From positions 62,001 to 126,000 of the forward strand of contig NZ_SLWW01000006.1 of assembly GCF_004342445.1 (NCBI RefSeq): 64,000 nt of DNA. The letters run 5' to 3'. Under the pieces are notes generated by a model. The model was given only the letters and a program-made list of their open reading frames with translations, was not told the origin of the DNA and made no database searches. This DNA comes from Rhodovulum euryhalinum. Lineage in GTDB: Bacteria > Pseudomonadota > Alphaproteobacteria > Rhodobacterales > Rhodobacteraceae. The translations under genes and the position numbers were made by a program. Positions 7,837 through 16,563 of this stretch are shown one piece after another (position 1 is the stretch's first letter; the number at the start of each line of letters is the position of its first letter).

Positions 7837-8696
7837 GCGTCGGGCGCGTTTTCCTTGTCGTCTGGCTGGCGGCCAGCCTTGTCTTCGCGGTCCTGCCGGG
7901 AATCGACCTTGCGGTGGCGCGAGTCTTTTTCGTCGAGGGCGAAGGCTTCGTTCTGGGCGACGTGCGCCAATTGCAACTGATCCGCGAAGGGTTGTGGAAC
8001 CTGGCCAACCTCGTGGGCTTCGTTGCCCTGGCCTTCGGGATCCATGCCTTGTTGTCCCGGCGGACATGCCGGGTTCCGGGGCGCGTGTGGGGATATGCGG
8101 TCACGCTGATCCTTGTCGTGCCGATCGGGATCGTGAACGGGATCCTGAAGGAATTCTGGGGTCGCGCCCGTCCCGACGATGTGACCGAGTTCGGCGGCCC
8201 GCTGGCCTTCACCCCGCCATGGGAAATTGCCGGTCAGTGTGCCAGGAACTGCTCTTTCGTCTCGGGAGAGGCGGCGTCCGCTGCGACGATGGCCATCCTG
8301 ATCGGCCTGTTCGCCTGGAACGCGGTGCCCGGCGGGCGGCGCCCGTATCTGGTTGCCGTCCTCGTCGCCATTGCCCTGGGCGCGGGGATGCTGCGGGTCT
8401 CGTTCGGGCGTCATTTCCTGTCGGACGTGCTGTGGGCCGACATCATCGTCCTGACGATGGCCTGGGCGCTTGCCCGGGCGTTCCGGCTGCGCGATGTCAT
8501 CGATCGCATCACCTTCGGTGCCGTGGCGGCGGATGCACGGACGGCGGCGCATGATCTGGCGGCGGTTGCCCGCGCGTTTTCCCACTTTGCCAGGGCGCTT
8601 GCCCGCGAGCTACGCGCGGGGTCTGGCGGACGCGCCCCCAAGGTAGCGGATGCGCCCGAAAGCCGGGATGTCGACGCGACACCGCGCAAGACATAG
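7833..8696 (+). CDS. PAP2-family membrane phosphatase
   Basis: A 287-residue PAP2-superfamily enzyme with five to six membrane helices. The three motifs are present: K-x5-RARP in KEFWGRARPDD, SGEAAS in place of the usual PSGH, and SFGRHFLSDVLWAD (SR-x5-H-x3-D type). The loss of the central His of PSGH (here Glu) recurs in some lipid A phosphatases and is worth noting. The extra C-terminal 60 residues are charged and Ala/Arg-rich. Start ATG 7833 overlaps the upstream stop. It probably removes phosphate from lipid A, or recycles the polyprenyl phosphate used by the upstream enzymes. Confidence 0.75.
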   Translation: MSVGRVFLVVWLAASLVFAVLPGIDLAVARVFFVEGEGFVLGDVRQLQLIREGLWNLANLVGFVALAFGIHALLSRRTCRVPGRVWGYAVTLILVVPIGIVNGILKEFWGRARPDDVTEFGGPLAFTPPWEIAGQCARNCSFVSGEAASAATMAILIGLFAWNAVPGGRRPYLVAVLVAIALGAGMLRVSFGRHFLSDVLWADIIVLTMAWALARAFRLRDVIDRITFGAVAADARTAAHDLAAVARAFSHFARALARELRAGSGGRAPKVADAPESRDVDATPRKT

Positions 8697-9074
8697 AAAC
8701 ACCTTTCCGGTGCCGCCGTATTGGTTGAGAACCTGTGCTCGACCAAGGGTTGACCCGAAACCGTCGCGCCGGCAACAGCCATGGATGGCACCGTCATCCC
8801 CGATACCCCTTTCATCTGATGCGAGAGTCCGGCCGAACCTGCGCGAGCACGTCCCGGCGCAGTCCGCTCTTGCGTTGATGCTGCGACCGGACGGACGGCG
8901 ACGTTGCAAGCCCCGGCCCGCTTTTTGTGCTTCTGGATGATCGAGTCTTTTACATGGAATCCTTGCGCGTTGCGGGCTGCGCAAAAGAACTTGCAAGGCC
9001 GCAACGCGCGTGGCACGGTCTGTTGCGTTGCAGAAAATACGCAAGAAAGTTTGCAAGCCAACAGGAGAGCAACC
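8697..9074. other. Control region upstream of glnH-type operon
   Basis: About 380 bases with no supported gene. The right half is poorer in GC and contains repeated GCAA/TTGC tracts (for example CTTGCAAGGC near 8990 and TTGCAAGCC near 9051). These could be regulator sites. A good AGGAG lies at 9063-9067 before the glnH start. Confidence 0.4.
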
Positions 9075-9812
9075 ATGAAGTCCCTTGTGAAACTGGCCGT
9101 CGCGGCGACTCTCGCGCTGGGCGCGTCGCTGGCAGCGGCGGATGAACTGGTCGTGGCGACCGACACCGCCTTCGTGCCCTTCGAATTCAAGCAGGACGGC
9201 AAGTATACCGGCTTTGACATCGACATGTGGGACGCCATCGCCCAGGAAATCGGCATGGATTATGAACTGCAGCCGATGGATTTCGCGGGCATCATCCCGG
9301 CCCTGCAGACCGGCCAGGTCGACGTCGCGCTGGCCGGGATCACGATCAAGCCCGAGCGGCAGGAGGTGATCGATTTTTCCGACGGCTATTACGACAGCGG
9401 CTTTCGCCTGATGGTGCCCGCCGACAGCGAGGTCGACGACTGGGACGATCTGGCGGGCAAGACGCTGGCGGTCAAGACCGGCACCTCGGCGTCGGACTGG
9501 GCCGAGGCGAACCTGCCCGATACCGAGTTGCGCAAGTTCCCCAACATCGACAACGCCTATCTGGAACTGCGTACCGGCCGGGTCGACGCGGCGATGCATG
9601 ACACGCCCAACGTGCTTTACTACATCGCGCAGGCCGGCAACGGCCAGGTCAAGGCGGTGGGCGGGCAGATGATGGCCCATCAATACGGCATCGGCTTTCC
9701 CAAGGGCAGCGCATTGGTCGGCCCGGTGAACGAGGCGCTGGCGAAGATGCGCGCGGACGGCCGCTATGACGCGATCTACGAGAAGTGGTTCGGCGCCAAG
9801 CCGGGCGAGTGA
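9075..9812 (+). CDS. glnH: Polar amino-acid ABC transporter, substrate-binding protein
   Basis: A 245-residue periplasmic binding protein. The signal peptide is residues 1-24 (cut after AAA-D). [26 protein letters not shown] and [14 protein letters not shown] are classic family 3 solute-binding signatures, closest to GlnH. The track of possible starts extends upstream, but ATG 9075 with AGGAG eight bases before it and an immediate signal peptide is clearly right. A perfect hairpin separates it from the permease gene. Glutamine is the likely ligand; other polar amino acids cannot be excluded. Confidence 0.85.
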   Translation: MKSLVKLAVAATLALGASLAAADELVVATDTAFVPFEFKQDGKYTGFDIDMWDAIAQEIGMDYELQPMDFAGIIPALQTGQVDVALAGITIKPERQEVIDFSDGYYDSGFRLMVPADSEVDDWDDLAGKTLAVKTGTSASDWAEANLPDTELRKFPNIDNAYLELRTGRVDAAMHDTPNVLYYIAQAGNGQVKAVGGQMMAHQYGIGFPKGSALVGPVNEALAKMRADGRYDAIYEKWFGAKPGE

Positions 9813-9827
9813 TCCGCATCGCCCCCG

Positions 9828-9851
9828 GGGCCGGGCCAGGGCGCCCGGCCC
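9828..9851 (+). terminator. Intercistronic hairpin after glnH
   Basis: Perfect inverted repeat GGGCCGGGC / GCCCGGCCC with a six-base loop and no U-run. It probably protects the binding-protein message or attenuates read-through, giving more binding protein than permease. Confidence 0.6.
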
Positions 9852-9881
9852 TTGCCGTCCACCTGATCGCGGAGGTTTCCC

Positions 9882-10538
9882 ATGGAAACGGACTGGTCCG
9901 TCGTCATCGACTACATGCCCGCACTGCTGGCAGGCGCAAAGACGACCATCTACATCACGGTTCTGGGCCTTGTCGGCGGGCTGCTTCTGGGAACCATCGC
10001 CGGCCTGATGCGGGCCTATGGCGGGAGCGTCCTCAACGCCATCGCCTTTGCCTATATCGAACTGATCCGCGGCACGCCGATCGTCGTGCAGGTGATGTTC
10101 CTCTACTTCGCGCTGCCGGTGCTGGCAGATATCCGCATCGACCCGATGTCGGCGGCGGTTCTGGCCATCGTGGTCAACGCGGGCGCCTATATCGCCGAGA
10201 TCGTCCGGGGCGCGTTCCTGTCGATCGGCAAGGGGCTGAGCGAGGCGGGGCTGGCCATCGGCCTGCCGCACTGGAAGGTGCTGCTCTACATCGTCGGGCC
10301 GCTGGCCTTCCGCCGGCTGATCCCGCCGCTCGGAAACCAGTTCATCGTCAGCCTCAAGGATACCTCGCTCTTCATCGTGATCGGTGTGGGCGAACTGACC
10401 CGTACCGGGCAGGAGATCATGGCCTCCAATTTCCGCGCGGTGGAAATCTGGTCGGCGGTCGCAGTGATCTACCTGATCATGACCGGCAGCCTGACGCTGG
10501 TTCTGCGCACCATCGAGAGACGGATGAAAATCCTATGA
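9882..10538 (+). CDS. glnP: Polar amino-acid ABC transporter, permease
   Basis: A 218-residue HisM/GlnP-type permease with about five membrane helices. The N-terminal [19 protein letters not shown] and the later [14 protein letters not shown] carry the EAA-loop that contacts the ATPase. A GGAGG-type ribosome-binding site precedes ATG 9882. Only one permease gene is present, so the transporter should be a homodimer as in GlnPQ of enteric bacteria. The stop overlaps the glnQ start. Confidence 0.85.
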   Translation: METDWSVVIDYMPALLAGAKTTIYITVLGLVGGLLLGTIAGLMRAYGGSVLNAIAFAYIELIRGTPIVVQVMFLYFALPVLADIRIDPMSAAVLAIVVNAGAYIAEIVRGAFLSIGKGLSEAGLAIGLPHWKVLLYIVGPLAFRRLIPPLGNQFIVSLKDTSLFIVIGVGELTRTGQEIMASNFRAVEIWSAVAVIYLIMTGSLTLVLRTIERRMKIL

Positions 10539-11263
10539 GCATCATCCAGTTCCGCCAGACATCCAAGCATTTCGGCGCGCTCAAGGTGCTGGACCGCGTG
10601 GACCTGACCATAGACGAGGGCGAGGTGGTGGTGCTGATCGGCCCCTCGGGCTCTGGCAAGTCGACGCTTCTGCGCTGCATCAACGGGCTGGAGACGATCA
10701 CCGGCGGCGACCTGATCGTGGACGGTCTCAGCGTCAAGGGCGGTGCCAGGCAACTGCGTGAAATCCGGCAGGAGGCCGGCATGGTCTTTCAGCAGTTCAA
10801 CCTGTTCCCGCAACTGACCGCACTGGAAAACGTGGCCTTCGGACCGCGCAAGGTGCGCGGGCTGTCGCGGGCCGAAGCGCAGGAGACCGCCATCGACCTT
10901 CTGGACAAGGTGGGGCTGGCCGAAAAGGCGAACCACTATCCCGCGGAGCTTTCGGGTGGCCAGCAGCAGCGCGTGGCGATCGCCCGTGCGCTGGCGGTCA
11001 AGCCCAAGGTGATGCTGTTCGACGAGCCGACCTCGGCGCTCGACCCCGAGCTCAAGCAGGAGGTGCTGAACGTCATGCGCCGCCTGGCTGCCGAGGGCAT
11101 GACGATGGTTGTGGTCACGCACGAGATGGCCTTTGCCAAGCAGGTCGGCACGCGGCTGATCTTCATGGAGCACGGCAAGATCGCCGTCGACGGCAACCCG
11201 CGCGAGGTGATCGACACGCCGCCGAACGCGCGGCTGAAGGACTTTCTGCAACATGTCGAGTGA
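10535..11263 (+). CDS. glnQ: Polar amino-acid ABC transporter, ATPase
   Basis: A 242-residue ABC ATPase of the polar amino-acid type. Visible motifs are Walker [10 protein letters not shown] (about 35-43), signature LSGGQQQR, Walker [13 protein letters not shown] and the switch histidine in VVTHEM. ATG 10535 overlaps the glnP stop. The 3' end overlaps the start of the C45-type hydrolase gene by 11 bases, so the hydrolase is translationally coupled to the importer. Confidence 0.9.
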   Translation: MSIIQFRQTSKHFGALKVLDRVDLTIDEGEVVVLIGPSGSGKSTLLRCINGLETITGGDLIVDGLSVKGGARQLREIRQEAGMVFQQFNLFPQLTALENVAFGPRKVRGLSRAEAQETAIDLLDKVGLAEKANHYPAELSGGQQQRVAIARALAVKPKVMLFDEPTSALDPELKQEVLNVMRRLAAEGMTMVVVTHEMAFAKQVGTRLIFMEHGKIAVDGNPREVIDTPPNARLKDFLQHVE

Positions 11264-12284
11264 CGGCGCGCGCGACCTGGGCTGGCACCGCGCGGCCGGC
11301 ACTCCCTACGACATCGGGGCGAGCCTCGGGGTGCGGGGGCGGTCATCGGTGCATCGCCACCTGCTCGCGAGTCCGATCTGGCACACGGTCAACGCTCCCG
11401 GCCATGGTGCGCGGCTCGACCGGCTGACGCGCAACACGCAGGACAGGTTCCCCGCCATCTGGGCCGAGATCGAGGGGCTGGCGGCGGGGCTGGACCTGCC
11501 GGTCACCCAAGTCATGGCCTGGAACTGCCGGGGCGATCTGCTGGCCTCGGTGCCCGACGGCTGCACCACGGTGCAACTGCCCGGCAGCGCCCCGCTGATC
11601 GCCCACAACGAGGACGGGCTGCCGTTCTTTCGCGGGGCATGCTTCATCGCGGAGGTCGCGCCCCAGGACGCGCCGGGCTTCATGGCGTTCTGCTATCCGG
11701 GCTCGCTGCCCGGCCATACCTTCGCCCTGACTGCGACGGGGCTGGTGCAGGCGGTCAACAACCTGCGCCTCGTGGGCGTGGACCCCGAAGTGCCGCGTAT
11801 GGTCCTGGGGCGGGCGGTATTGCGGGCGGCGCAGCTTGGCCCGGCGCTCGACCTGCTGTCCGCGGCTCCGCCGGGCGGCGGCTTCCATTTCACGCTTGCC
11901 CAGGTTGGCGATACCCGGATTTGCAGCGTCGAGTTCGGCACCGGCCAACCGGCCGTGACCGAAATCGTGGTGCCGTCAGTTCATGCAAACCATGCGCTTC
12001 GGATGGCGGGGCCGCAGATCGTCACCGACTCGTCGCGCGACCGGCAGGCCCGGGGCGAGGCATTGTTGGCCGCCGGAACGCGCGATCCGCTGGCGATCCT
12101 GCAGGACAGGGCCGGGCCGGGCCTGCCGATCCGCCGTGATGCACCGGACGACCCCGATTGCGAGAACACGCTTGCAACGGCTCTTTTCCGCCTCGGCGCG
12201 GACAAGGTGGAGTGGACAATCCATGACAGGCTCAGCGACCGGCCGGCCTACCACGGCTGCCAGGCACCCCTCACCGCCGCCTGA
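11253..12284 (+). CDS. C45-family autoproteolytic acyltransferase/hydrolase
   Basis: A 343-residue relative of the acyl-CoA:6-aminopenicillanate acyltransferase group (Ntn hydrolases). The segment DGCTTV (about residues 103-108) supplies the cysteine that becomes the N-terminal nucleophile after self-cleavage. AHNEDG, about 18 residues later, matches the conserved N-x-D strand. Members cleave or form amide bonds of N-acyl amino compounds. Overlap with glnQ by 11 bases, and with the RpiR gene by 62 bases, makes it part of the importer operon. It may therefore process an imported N-acyl or peptide-like amino compound in the cytoplasm; no signal peptide is visible. The substrate is unknown. Confidence 0.7.
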   Translation: MSSDGARDLGWHRAAGTPYDIGASLGVRGRSSVHRHLLASPIWHTVNAPGHGARLDRLTRNTQDRFPAIWAEIEGLAAGLDLPVTQVMAWNCRGDLLASVPDGCTTVQLPGSAPLIAHNEDGLPFFRGACFIAEVAPQDAPGFMAFCYPGSLPGHTFALTATGLVQAVNNLRLVGVDPEVPRMVLGRAVLRAAQLGPALDLLSAAPPGGGFHFTLAQVGDTRICSVEFGTGQPAVTEIVVPSVHANHALRMAGPQIVTDSSRDRQARGEALLAAGTRDPLAILQDRAGPGLPIRRDAPDDPDCENTLATALFRLGADKVEWTIHDRLSDRPAYHGCQAPLTAA

Positions 12285-13158
12285 CACCGCGGACGAACTG
12301 CGCGCGTTGCTGCTGCGCATTTCACGGGGAGAGGCTGACATCCCGTTGGGGCCCAAGGCGCGGCGCGCTCTGGGGCAGATGCTCGACCTGCAGGGCGACC
12401 CGGCGCTCATCTCGATCACCACGCTGGGCGAGCGGCTGGGGGTCAACCCCTCGACGATCACCCGGCTGGCCCGCGCACTTGGCTACCCGGGCTTCGGCGC
12501 GCTGCAGGAGGTTCTGCTGCGGTCGCCCATGACCCCGGGCGCCTTCTACTCGCAGCAGGCGCGGCGGGCTCTCGATTCGGCCGACGCGCCCAGCCAGGCC
12601 AACGCGACGCGTCTGTGCCGGGAAAGCCAGGCCAACACCGACCGCCTGATCGACGCTTTCGATGCGCGGGCCTTTGATGAGGCGGTGCAGATGGTCGTCG
12701 CCGCGCCGCGGCTGTCCGTCTATGGCATCCGCCAGTTCCACGCCTTCGCGAGCTTTCTGGTCTACGGGCTGCGGCTGATCCGCTCGGATGTCAGCCTGCT
12801 CGACAGCAACGCGCTGGGCCAGGCCGAGGGCCTGGCGGCGCTCGGTGGGGATGACTTGCTGATCGTGGCCAGTTGCAATCCCTATTCGACCCCGGTCATC
12901 CGGGTGGCGCGCGCCGCCGCGGAAAAGGGTGTGCGATTGCTGGCGATCACCGACATGGCAAGCTCGCCCCTCTTGCGATACGCCGACGTCGCGCTTTTCG
13001 CGCCGCATCAGACGAGCTTCATCTCGAATTCGATGTCCACCTTCATTCTTGCCGCGGAATGTCTGATCAACGGCTGCGCCGCGGCCCGCCCCGAGGCCAC
13101 GCGCCAGGCGCTGGAAGAGCGCGACCGGATGATCCGCGCCCTCGACATCGAGACGTGA
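12223..13158 (+). CDS. RpiR-family transcriptional regulator
   Basis: A 311-residue regulator with an N-terminal RpiR helix-turn-helix (about residues 55-95, containing ITTLGERLGVNPSTITRLAR) and a C-terminal SIS sugar-phosphate-binding domain (about 140-280, with SVYGIRQFHAFASFLVYGL and LLIVASCNPYSTPVI). Start ATG 12223 lies 62 bases inside the hydrolase gene. A later TTG would leave a shorter N-terminus, so the exact start is uncertain. It probably controls the glnHPQ-hydrolase operon in which it lies, and perhaps the TRAP operon downstream. Confidence 0.75.
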   Translation: MTGSATGRPTTAARHPSPPPDTADELRALLLRISRGEADIPLGPKARRALGQMLDLQGDPALISITTLGERLGVNPSTITRLARALGYPGFGALQEVLLRSPMTPGAFYSQQARRALDSADAPSQANATRLCRESQANTDRLIDAFDARAFDEAVQMVVAAPRLSVYGIRQFHAFASFLVYGLRLIRSDVSLLDSNALGQAEGLAALGGDDLLIVASCNPYSTPVIRVARAAAEKGVRLLAITDMASSPLLRYADVALFAPHQTSFISNSMSTFILAAECLINGCAAARPEATRQALEERDRMIRALDIET

Positions 13159-13186
13159 CCCATGGCGCCGGAGGTTCGCAGCTTCA

Positions 13187-13218
13187 GCCGCAGGCTGCCG
13201 CCTGTCCGGACCTGCGGC
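13187..13218 (+). terminator. Hairpin after the RpiR gene
   Basis: Perfect inverted repeat GCCGCAGG / CCTGCGGC with a 16-base loop, 28 bases after the stop. There is no U-run. It may end the glnHPQ-hydrolase-rpiR transcript. The rest of the 284-base gap holds no gene. Confidence 0.35.
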
Positions 13219-13442
13219 TTGCGCATCTGGCGCTGGCTGGCCCGATCCGCGTCGCGGGTTTGGCGGGCGCCGCAGAGGCGCGACTTCACGGGACCGGGAT
13301 CGGCCTGAATGCATGGCGTCGCATCCGCGCATCGCGTCTTGTGCCCGGCGGAGGCTTCTGGTCTTGATATCGCCCGCGGGCCGGCAAGGACCGGTCCCCC
13401 ATACCCGCCCGGAACGGGCGAGCGGAAAACCGGAGGAAATCG

Positions 13443-14447
13443 ATGAAAGCTGGAACACTGGGCAGATGCGCTTTCGCCGCGATGGTCGCGGGCGCGATGA
13501 TGGTCGGGGCCGCCTCGGCCGAGACGCTGCGCCTGTCGCACAATGTTGGCGACACGACCACCTGGCACAAGGGCGCCGAGAAGTTCAACGAGCTGATTTC
13601 CGCGGCAACCGGCGGCGAAATCGATGTGCGCGTTTTTCCCAACGCCCAGCTTGCGGGCGGCGACCAGATGAAGCAGGCCGAGATGATCGGCCGCGGCGCC
13701 CTGGACCTGGTGCTGACCTCGGCGATCAACGTGACGCCCCTGGTGCCCGAGATGGCGGTGTTCTCGCTGCCCTACCTGTATTCCTCTTACGAGGAAGTGG
13801 ACGCGACCACCCAGGGCGAGGCCGGTCAGATGATGGCCGACATCCTTCTTGAGAAGGGCATTGTCGTGCTTGCCTGGGGCGAGAACGGCTTTCGCGAGGT
13901 CACCAACAATGTCCGCCCGATCACGTCGCCCGACGACATGAAGGGACTGAACATGCGCGTCGCGGGGCCGATGTATATCGACGTGATGAACGCGCTCGGC
14001 GCCAACCCGCAACAGATGCAGTGGTCGGAAACGCTGACCGCGCTGCAACAGGGCGTGGTCGACGGGCAGGAAAACCCGATCGGCGCGGTGATCATCCCGC
14101 AGCAGGTCTACGAGATGCAGAAATACCTGACCACCTGGCACTATTCCTACGACCCGATCTTCCTTGGAATCTCGAAGGCCAAGTGGGACAGCTATGACGC
14201 CGGGATGCAGGAAAAGCTGCGGACTGCCGCGCTTGAGGCCATGGAATACCAGCGCGAGATCACCCGCGAGGGAACCGCCAGCGGCATCGATTTCCTGACG
14301 GAGAAGGGGATGGAGATCCACGAACCCAGCCCCGAGGAACTGCAGGCCTTCCGCGAGGCGACCAAACCCGCCTTTGACCAGTGGGCGGCAAAGGTTGGCC
14401 CGGAAATCGTCGCGGCGTTCCAGTCCGCCATCGAGGCGGTTGAATAA
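13443..14447 (+). CDS. dctP: TRAP transporter, DctP-type solute-binding protein
   Basis: A 334-residue periplasmic DctP/TAXI-unlike TRAP receptor. The signal peptide ends VGAASA-E (about residue 27). The family pattern includes GGDQMKQAEMIGRGALDLVLT, FALPYLY-like FSLPYLYSSYEE and MKGLNMRVAGP, where the Arg binds the ligand carboxylate. GGAGGAAATCG precedes ATG 13443. The ligand is an organic acid but not identifiable from sequence alone. A perfect hairpin lies between it and the small permease gene. Confidence 0.85.
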   Translation: MKAGTLGRCAFAAMVAGAMMVGAASAETLRLSHNVGDTTTWHKGAEKFNELISAATGGEIDVRVFPNAQLAGGDQMKQAEMIGRGALDLVLTSAINVTPLVPEMAVFSLPYLYSSYEEVDATTQGEAGQMMADILLEKGIVVLAWGENGFREVTNNVRPITSPDDMKGLNMRVAGPMYIDVMNALGANPQQMQWSETLTALQQGVVDGQENPIGAVIIPQQVYEMQKYLTTWHYSYDPIFLGISKAKWDSYDAGMQEKLRTAALEAMEYQREITREGTASGIDFLTEKGMEIHEPSPEELQAFREATKPAFDQWAAKVGPEIVAAFQSAIEAVE

Positions 14448-14463
14448 CGCCCGGTCAAGGGTG

Positions 14464-14482
14464 GGCCCGCCGCGGGCGGGCC
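14464..14482 (+). terminator. Intercistronic hairpin after dctP
   Basis: Perfect 8-bp stem GGCCCGCC / GGCGGGCC with a three-base loop, 17 bases after the dctP stop. It probably stabilises the receptor message. Confidence 0.55.
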
Positions 14483-14516
14483 TGCCCCTTTCCGCGCCCC
14501 ACAACGAGGCAATCCG

Positions 14517-15008
14517 ATGCGTTTCCTTCTCGACGAGGCGGAAAAGATCGTCTGTGCCGCCCTGTTCCTGGGCATGACCGCGATCGGCTTTGCCAATGTG
14601 GTGGTGCGCTATGGCACCAATTACTCGCTGGCCGCGACAGAGGAACTGCTGACCAACGGCTTTCTGCTGCTGACCGTCTTTGGCGCGGCCATCGCCGCCC
14701 GCCGGGGCGAGCATCTGGCGGTGACGCTGGTCCATGACCTGCTGCCGCGCCCCCTGCAGAAGCCGCTTTTCGTGCTTTCCGCCGCCCTGTCGGTGGCTCT
14801 GCTGGCGCTGTCGGCGTGGTTCGCCTGGGCTACGCTGACGAACCAGATCGACAGCGGCATCCGGTCCTACGCGCTGGGGCTGCCCGCCTGGTACTATCAG
14901 GCCGCGGTGCCCTTCGGCTTTGCGCTGATCCTGATCCGCCATCTGCAACACGCGCTTGACGTGCTGCGCGGCCTGGACGGGGCAGCTCCGGATGTTCCCC
15001 ATGTCTGA
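14517..15008 (+). CDS. dctQ: TRAP transporter, small permease (DctQ)
   Basis: A 163-residue protein with four membrane helices. RFLLDEAEKIVCAALFLGM and VVVRYGTNYSLAATEEL are typical of the DctQ subunit. It partners with the large permease, whose start lies eight bases inside this gene. ATG 14517 is used; CGAGGCAATCC upstream is a moderate ribosome-binding site. Confidence 0.8.
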   Translation: MRFLLDEAEKIVCAALFLGMTAIGFANVVVRYGTNYSLAATEELLTNGFLLLTVFGAAIAARRGEHLAVTLVHDLLPRPLQKPLFVLSAALSVALLALSAWFAWATLTNQIDSGIRSYALGLPAWYYQAAVPFGFALILIRHLQHALDVLRGLDGAAPDVPHV

Positions 15009-16332
15009 CCTGATTCCCGGCCTCGGCGCGGGCACCGAGATGGTGATCCTGTTCTTCCTGCTGATGGCGCTGCGGGTGCCGGTGGCCTTTTCGCTGGGCC
15101 TCTCGGCGATCTACGCCATGTGGCAGATCGGCTTCGGCCTCGACCTTGCCGGAGACCTGATCTCGGCCGGTGTGACCAAGTTCTCGCTGCTGGCCATCCC
15201 CTTCTTCATCCTCGCGGGCACGCTGATGGGAACGCTGGGCATTGCCGAACGCATGATCCGCTTCTTCCGCGTGCTGATCGGATCGACACCCGGCGGCATG
15301 GGCGTCGTCGGAACGGTGGTCTGCCTGTTCTGGGGCGCGGTCAGCGGCTCGGGGCCTGCTTCTGTTGCGGCGATCGGGCCGATGATCGTCAAGGGCATGG
15401 AGGAGGACGGCTACTCCCGCGCCTATGCCGCGGGGCTGGTCTGCACGGGGGCCGCGCTGTCGATCGTGATTCCGCCCTCGATCGGGCTGGTGATCTATGG
15501 CGTGATCGCGGAAACCTCGATCTCGCAGCTTTTCATCGCGGCGATCATCCCCGGCCTGTTCATGGGGCTGATGATGCTGGCAACCCTTCCCTTCGCCCGG
15601 CGCGAGGGGCCAGCCGGCAGCCCCGCGCTGGACGCGCTGAGCCCCGCGCCCCATGCCGGACTGCCCTATGGCACGCGGCTCTGGCTGGCGTTCCGGCAGG
15701 CGTTCTGGGGGCTCGTCACGCCGCTGGTGATCCTCGGCGGGATCTACTCGGGCATCTTTACCCCCACCGAGGCCGCCCTGGTTGCCACAGTCTATGCGCT
15801 GGGGGTGGGCGCGTTTGTCTACCGCACGCTTTCCTTCCGCGGCCTCTACGAGGCGCTTGCCGATGCGGCGGCATCATCGGCGGTGGTGATGCTGGTCGTG
15901 GCCTATGCCGGGCTTTTCGGCTGGGTGGTCACGGTTGAGGATCTGGTTGGCACCTATTCCGAGGCGCTTCTGGGCCTCAGCGGCAACGAATGGGTGATCC
16001 TGCTGGTCATCATGCTGGTGCTGCTGGTCGCGGGGATGTTCATGGACGCGATCACGGTGATGTTCATCTCGTTGCCGATCTTCCTGCCGGTGATGCGGGA
16101 AATGGGCTGGGATCCGGTCTGGTTCGGCGTGGTGGTCATGGTGAACCTTGCCATCGGGTTGTTCACGCCCCCGGTGGGCATCAACCTTTATGTCGCAGCG
16201 AACGTCACGCGCCTGTCGATCGAACGCATCGCGCGGGGTGCGGTGCCGTTCCTGCTGGCCAGCCTTCTGGGACTGGCCGTGATTGCCAGCCTGCCATCGC
16301 TGTCACTCACGCTGGTCGAGGTGCTGCGCTAG
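15001..16332 (+). CDS. dctM: TRAP transporter, large permease (DctM)
   Basis: A 443-residue integral membrane protein with about 12 helices. The DctM hallmarks seen are ALRVPVAFSLGLSA, LAIPFFILAGTLMGTLGIAERM and the repeated pattern near the C-terminus, DAITVMFISLPIFLPV with FTPPVGINLYV. It carries out sodium-coupled import of the substrate captured by DctP. Start ATG 15001 overlaps dctQ by eight bases. Confidence 0.85.
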   Translation: MSDLIPGLGAGTEMVILFFLLMALRVPVAFSLGLSAIYAMWQIGFGLDLAGDLISAGVTKFSLLAIPFFILAGTLMGTLGIAERMIRFFRVLIGSTPGGMGVVGTVVCLFWGAVSGSGPASVAAIGPMIVKGMEEDGYSRAYAAGLVCTGAALSIVIPPSIGLVIYGVIAETSISQLFIAAIIPGLFMGLMMLATLPFARREGPAGSPALDALSPAPHAGLPYGTRLWLAFRQAFWGLVTPLVILGGIYSGIFTPTEAALVATVYALGVGAFVYRTLSFRGLYEALADAAASSAVVMLVVAYAGLFGWVVTVEDLVGTYSEALLGLSGNEWVILLVIMLVLLVAGMFMDAITVMFISLPIFLPVMREMGWDPVWFGVVVMVNLAIGLFTPPVGINLYVAANVTRLSIERIARGAVPFLLASLLGLAVIASLPSLSLTLVEVLR

Positions 16333-16353
16333 GTCGGGGCCGGGCTGACAGCA

Positions 16354-16377
16354 CCGCTGCGGGGGCCTTTGCAGCGG
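16354..16377 (+). terminator. Hairpin after the TRAP operon
   Basis: Inverted repeat CCGCTGC / GCAGCGG with a ten-base loop, 21 bases after the dctM stop. It is a candidate end of the TRAP transcript. Confidence 0.4.
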
Positions 16378-16525
16378 CTCCCGAACCCCGCTCGTCGACG
16401 GGCGGCTGGGGCTGCCGTCAAGGCAGCAGCGGCCGTCCTGCTGCTTTAGCACGGCCATGATCGAAGGTGATGCGCCGGAACTCCGGCTTTCGAATGTCCC
16501 TTGGCCACCCGCCCCCTTGCCAAGG

Positions 16526-16556
16526 CGCCCGCCGCCGTCTGAACCGCCGGCGGGCG
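16526..16556 (-). terminator. Hairpin between convergent TRAP and hydrolase genes
   Basis: Nine-base perfect stem CGCCCGCCG / CGGCGGGCG with a 13-base loop, eight bases after the stop of the minus-strand hydrolase gene. It could serve either direction. No U-run. Confidence 0.4.
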
Positions 16557-16563
16557 TGGCGCG

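Noticed and set aside
13008-15035. A 675-codon minus-strand open frame opposite dctP and dctQ
   Set aside because: It is the shadow of well-recognised TRAP genes and includes the perfect dctP-dctQ hairpin.
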